64,000 nucleotides of DNA from Bradyrhizobium centrolobii. GTDB taxonomy: Bacteria; Pseudomonadota; Alphaproteobacteria; Rhizobiales; Xanthobacteraceae. The position numbers and the translations under genes were made by a program. Where the stretch lies: contig NZ_LUUB01000070.1 in the NCBI RefSeq assembly GCF_001641635.1, positions 1 to 64,000 of the forward strand, read 5' to 3'. The notes beneath the pieces are model-generated. The model saw nothing but the letters and a program-made list of their open reading frames with translations, searched no databases and was not told the DNA's origin. This document shows, one piece after another, positions 61,463 to 64,000 of the stretch; within the stretch, counting starts at the first letter, position 1, and the number at the start of each line of letters is the position of its first letter.

Positions 61463-62656
61463 ATGATGCTCAATCCTCCGGATAAGATCACCGATCTCGC
61501 GGATTGGATCGTACGGAGCGCGACCAGCAGCGATTCCCCCGAGCTACTGCTCGACGGAGTCTGCCAAACCTTGGTGCGCCATGGTGTACCTCTTTGGCAT
61601 GTCAGTGTCGCGGTCCCTACTATTGATCCGCAGTTTCGGGGAGCGGCGTTGCATTGGTGGCGCGACAGTACAATCAAAGTCGAGACAGCTGCTCACGGCG
61701 CCGAGACCGATGAGAAGTTACGGCACAGCCCCGTATTCGCGTTGCAATCGCAAGGCGTTCTATTCGGGCGATGGATGATCGAACATGATGAAGGATGCGA
61801 GGTCCATCCCATATTGAAGGGCCTCCGCTCGCAAGGCGGCACGGAATATGCCATGTTCCTGGTCGACTTCTCTCCGGCGACCTCCGTAAGTGGCACCGCG
61901 ATTTCGATCGCGACGGACCGCGCAGGAGGCTTTCGGGATCATGATCTGGAGCGCTTTCGAGAGATCGTTCCTGCACTCGGCGTTGCGATCTATCGTCAAA
62001 TCCTTCTGATCACGGCGACGCAATCGCTCGATAGCTACCTCGGTCGTATGACCGGAGCGAAGGTTCTGGCAGGCGAGATCGTCCGCGGCCAGGGCGAAAT
62101 CATCGAGGCCGCCATCGTTCTCGCAGATCTGTCGGGATTCACGACGGTTACGGACCGGGAAGATGCGATGGACATTGTCCGCTGGCTCAATGAGCATTTG
62201 GAGGCAATCGGCGATCCGGTGATCGAGAATGGAGGCGAGATCCTGAAATTCCTCGGCGACGGTCTTCTCGCGGTTTTTCCAGCCATGTCCCGAACCGGCT
62301 CGCGATGCGAAGCTTGCGAAGCGGCCTTCTCGACCGCCATGGAGGCGCTAAGACGGAACGACGCAGTGAATGCGAGGCGCAAGCAGGCTGGAGAGCCACA
62401 ACTGGTGCTCGATGTGGCCCTTCATTTCGGCGAAGTGGTCTACGGCAATGTCGGCACCTCGCGGCGACTTGATTTCACGGTGATTGGACGTGCGGTGAAC
62501 GAGGTCAGCCGCATTGAAAAGCTATGTGATGAGCTTGGGCTCCATGTCCTCATCTCCGACGAGTTTGCAAAGCGTTGCTCGCAGCGGCTCACAAACCTTG
62601 GCGCGTTCACGCTGCGGGGAGTCGGGTCGCCCAGAGTACTGTTTACTCCGGAGTGA
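61463..62656 (+). CDS. Class III adenylate/guanylate cyclase
   Basis: The C-terminal 190 residues form a class III cyclase: metal Asp D222 ('VLADLSGFTTVTD'), substrate Lys K262 and metal D266 ('GGEILKFLGDGLLAVFP'), and transition-state N346 and R350 ('GRAVNEVSRIEKL'). All catalytic residues are present, with the Lys and D337 ('LDFTVIG') suggesting ATP. The N-terminal 180 residues are a soluble sensor-like domain ('HVSVAVPTIDPQFRG', 'GTAISIATDRAGGF') resembling those of other Bradyrhizobium cyclases. It lies 45 bases after the corrected end of the pump, so it may share its transcript. Confidence 0.9.
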   Translation: MMLNPPDKITDLADWIVRSATSSDSPELLLDGVCQTLVRHGVPLWHVSVAVPTIDPQFRGAALHWWRDSTIKVETAAHGAETDEKLRHSPVFALQSQGVLFGRWMIEHDEGCEVHPILKGLRSQGGTEYAMFLVDFSPATSVSGTAISIATDRAGGFRDHDLERFREIVPALGVAIYRQILLITATQSLDSYLGRMTGAKVLAGEIVRGQGEIIEAAIVLADLSGFTTVTDREDAMDIVRWLNEHLEAIGDPVIENGGEILKFLGDGLLAVFPAMSRTGSRCEACEAAFSTAMEALRRNDAVNARRKQAGEPQLVLDVALHFGEVVYGNVGTSRRLDFTVIGRAVNEVSRIEKLCDELGLHVLISDEFAKRCSQRLTNLGAFTLRGVGSPRVLFTPE

Positions 62657-62827
62657 GATATGGAAAGGGCCAGTCAGGTGTGGGGTTCGCCATTGGAAAA
62701 AACGAAAGATAGAGGGTGCCTAAGCTTTCGCAGCGTTGACGCCGGGATCGACTGATTGTGTCGCTCGTGGTGTTGCCGCCGCTCTCAAAGATAATTGCGA
62801 TAAGATATCGATTGGGGAGGGAGTTCA
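62657..62827. other. Intergenic region before the LysR gene
   Basis: No gene. The GGGGAGGGA at 62813-62821 is the ribosome-binding site that decides the GTG start of the LysR gene. Confidence 0.5.
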
Positions 62828-63742
62828 GTGGATCGGTTGACGGAATTGGAAATGTTTGTTCGAGCGGTTGAGCTCGGCAGCATTACACGTGCCGCGGAAA
62901 AGTTGGGCTTGTCTGATCCAAGCGCGAGCCGCTGTCTCAGTTCGCTCGAGAAGCGGCTTGGGACTCGGCTGCTGGAGAGGACGACGCGACGGCTTTGGCT
63001 GACCGATGCGGGCCGGAGCTACTATCAACGTTGTGCAGAGCTGTTGGCCGAACTCGCCGAGGCAGACGCAGAGGCCGCCGACTCCACGAAGCGACCGTCA
63101 GGCGTGCTTTCCGTCACGAGTTCGCCGTCGTTCGGAATGATGCACCTCGCACCCATATTGCCGCAGTTTCAGCGCCTTTACCCCGGCATCTCCGTTCATT
63201 TGATGGCAGCCAATCACTATCAAAATGTGATCGATCCAGGCGTAGATATCGCCATTCGGACGCGGCCATTCGAACGTGACTCGAGCACGACGGTTCGCAA
63301 ATTGGCGCGAACGCGTTATCTGCCGGTGGCTTCTCCAAAATATTTGAAGGAGCACGGTAGTCCCTCCGAACCGAAGGATCTCCACTGTCATCCCTTGCTT
63401 CTATATGGGTTCGCTCGCGGACCAGAGCCGTTTCGATTTTCGCGCGGGGATAAAAAGGAAACCGTACGCCTGGTTCCAGCAATTCAATCCACCGAGGGAC
63501 GCGTGCTTTGCGCAGCCGCACTCGCTCACGGTGGGATACTCATCCAACCAATGTACACGACTTACGATGACCTTCAGGCCGGGCGGCTTCTGCCGGTGCT
63601 CGAAGGATGGAAGTTGGATCCTATGACCATCAATATCGCCTACCATACGCGCAAACACCAGCCTGCAAGAATCCGCATATTCGTGGACTTCGTCCTTAAA
63701 CATTTTGCCGAGCAGCAGTACGAGCAGAAGTGGATGAAATGA
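62828..63742 (+). CDS. LysR-family transcriptional regulator
   Basis: The 304-residue product has the LysR winged helix (about 1-60, 'VRAVELGSITRAAEKLGLSD', 'LERTTRRLWLTDAGRSYYQR') and a periplasmic-binding-fold effector domain (about 92-295, 'GVLSVTSSPSFGMMHLAPIL', 'YPGISVHLMAANHYQNVIDP'). It is of the CrgA/DmlR-like subgroup. The start is GTG after a strong purine-rich site. It is the last gene in the window and its targets lie beyond it or on the other strand; nothing here identifies them. Confidence 0.88.
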   Translation: MDRLTELEMFVRAVELGSITRAAEKLGLSDPSASRCLSSLEKRLGTRLLERTTRRLWLTDAGRSYYQRCAELLAELAEADAEAADSTKRPSGVLSVTSSPSFGMMHLAPILPQFQRLYPGISVHLMAANHYQNVIDPGVDIAIRTRPFERDSSTTVRKLARTRYLPVASPKYLKEHGSPSEPKDLHCHPLLLYGFARGPEPFRFSRGDKKETVRLVPAIQSTEGRVLCAAALAHGGILIQPMYTTYDDLQAGRLLPVLEGWKLDPMTINIAYHTRKHQPARIRIFVDFVLKHFAEQQYEQKWMK

Positions 63743-64000
63743 TGCATTCGTGCAGTACACAAGGCGCGAGCGAGTTGCTCTAGAAGTAGCCGCGAGCCGG
63801 CATTTGCTGCCGACGTGCTTCGAGGTGTCGTGACTTCCTTATCGCGCACCTCGCATGACCAACATCCATGAGGTGGTAGGGCTTGATTGAGCCGTTGTGC
63901 CCAATCTGCGCGCGGCAATCTTGCGCGCCGCGCTCTCTCGCATTCGTTCAAGTCAAGAAAGAATGTCTTGCAATTGAAGCATTTCTTGAAGGGGAGTGCA
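63743..64000. other. Window end, no supported gene
   Basis: No gene or clear signal was found. Confidence 0.5.

Noticed and set aside
1..64000. CRISPR arrays, tRNA or rRNA genes, phage att sites, replication origin
   Set aside because: I looked for regularly spaced repeats, cloverleaf-like segments and conserved rRNA stretches and saw none. A tRNAscan or CRISPR search would be needed to be certain.

Overview
The window looks like chromosomal DNA of a high-GC soil alphaproteobacterium, most likely Bradyrhizobium or a close relative. The evidence is the codon usage, the mix of TRAP/TctC/ABC binding proteins, aromatic and sugar-acid catabolism genes, a DUF2934 remnant, and a dispersed hairpin repeat (49226-49311) of a kind I recall from Bradyrhizobium genomes. 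No rRNA, tRNA or CRISPR array was seen.

Region 1 (1-21.3 kb) is an accessory, gene-poor mosaic. It opens with an IS3-type insertion sequence cut by the window edge. It then holds isolated genes: a TfdA/TauD dioxygenase, an OprB-like porin, a hipBA toxin-antitoxin pair, a secreted AA10 polysaccharide monooxygenase, a di-haem cytochrome c peroxidase, a DUF938 methyltransferase, a polysaccharide deacetylase and an HU-like protein. Between them lie long stretches without genes and many gene remnants. The clearest is a toxin-antitoxin graveyard at 16.3-17.9 kb: a 5'-truncated darT, an intact darG and a frameshifted Panacea (DUF4065) gene.

Region 2 (21.3-30.7 kb) is a catabolic island: a TRAP binding protein, a TPP-dependent enzyme divergent from an aldehyde dehydrogenase, a secreted amidohydrolase, a TctC binding protein, an FCD-type GntR regulator with an AT-hook-like tail, and a frameshifted alpha/beta hydrolase.

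Region 3 (30.7-41.9 kb) is a long minus-strand operon. In transcription order it encodes an IclR regulator fused to an SMP-30/gluconolactonase fold, an enolase-superfamily dehydratase, an epimerase/dehydrogenase broken by an amber codon, an RraA-like aldolase, a SnoaL-like protein, a shikimate-dehydrogenase-like protein, two tandem paralogous binding proteins, two permeases, an ATPase and an aldose 1-epimerase. Three near-identical palindromes (GTCTCAY-N3-RTGAGAC) lie before the regulator, before the broken dehydrogenase and before the transporter. The SMP-30 half lacks all four canonical metal ligands, so I infer it is a ligand sensor and not an enzyme.

Region 4 (42.1-55.3 kb) holds an aromatic meta-cleavage set: cupin, alpha/beta hydrolase, FAD hydroxylase, extradiol dioxygenase, MFS carrier and aldehyde dehydrogenase, with a LuxR-type and a TetR-type regulator. 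A shared operator-like 18-mer lies before the cupin gene, the MFS gene and tetR. Its distal end (51-55.2 kb) is decayed: broken EthD, MCP, LigB, LysR, FAH and alpha/beta hydrolase genes.

Region 5 (55.3-64 kb) has a TetR-controlled RND efflux operon (two adaptors plus pump, the pump frameshifted at its C-terminus in a T7 run), a class III nucleotide cyclase and a LysR regulator.
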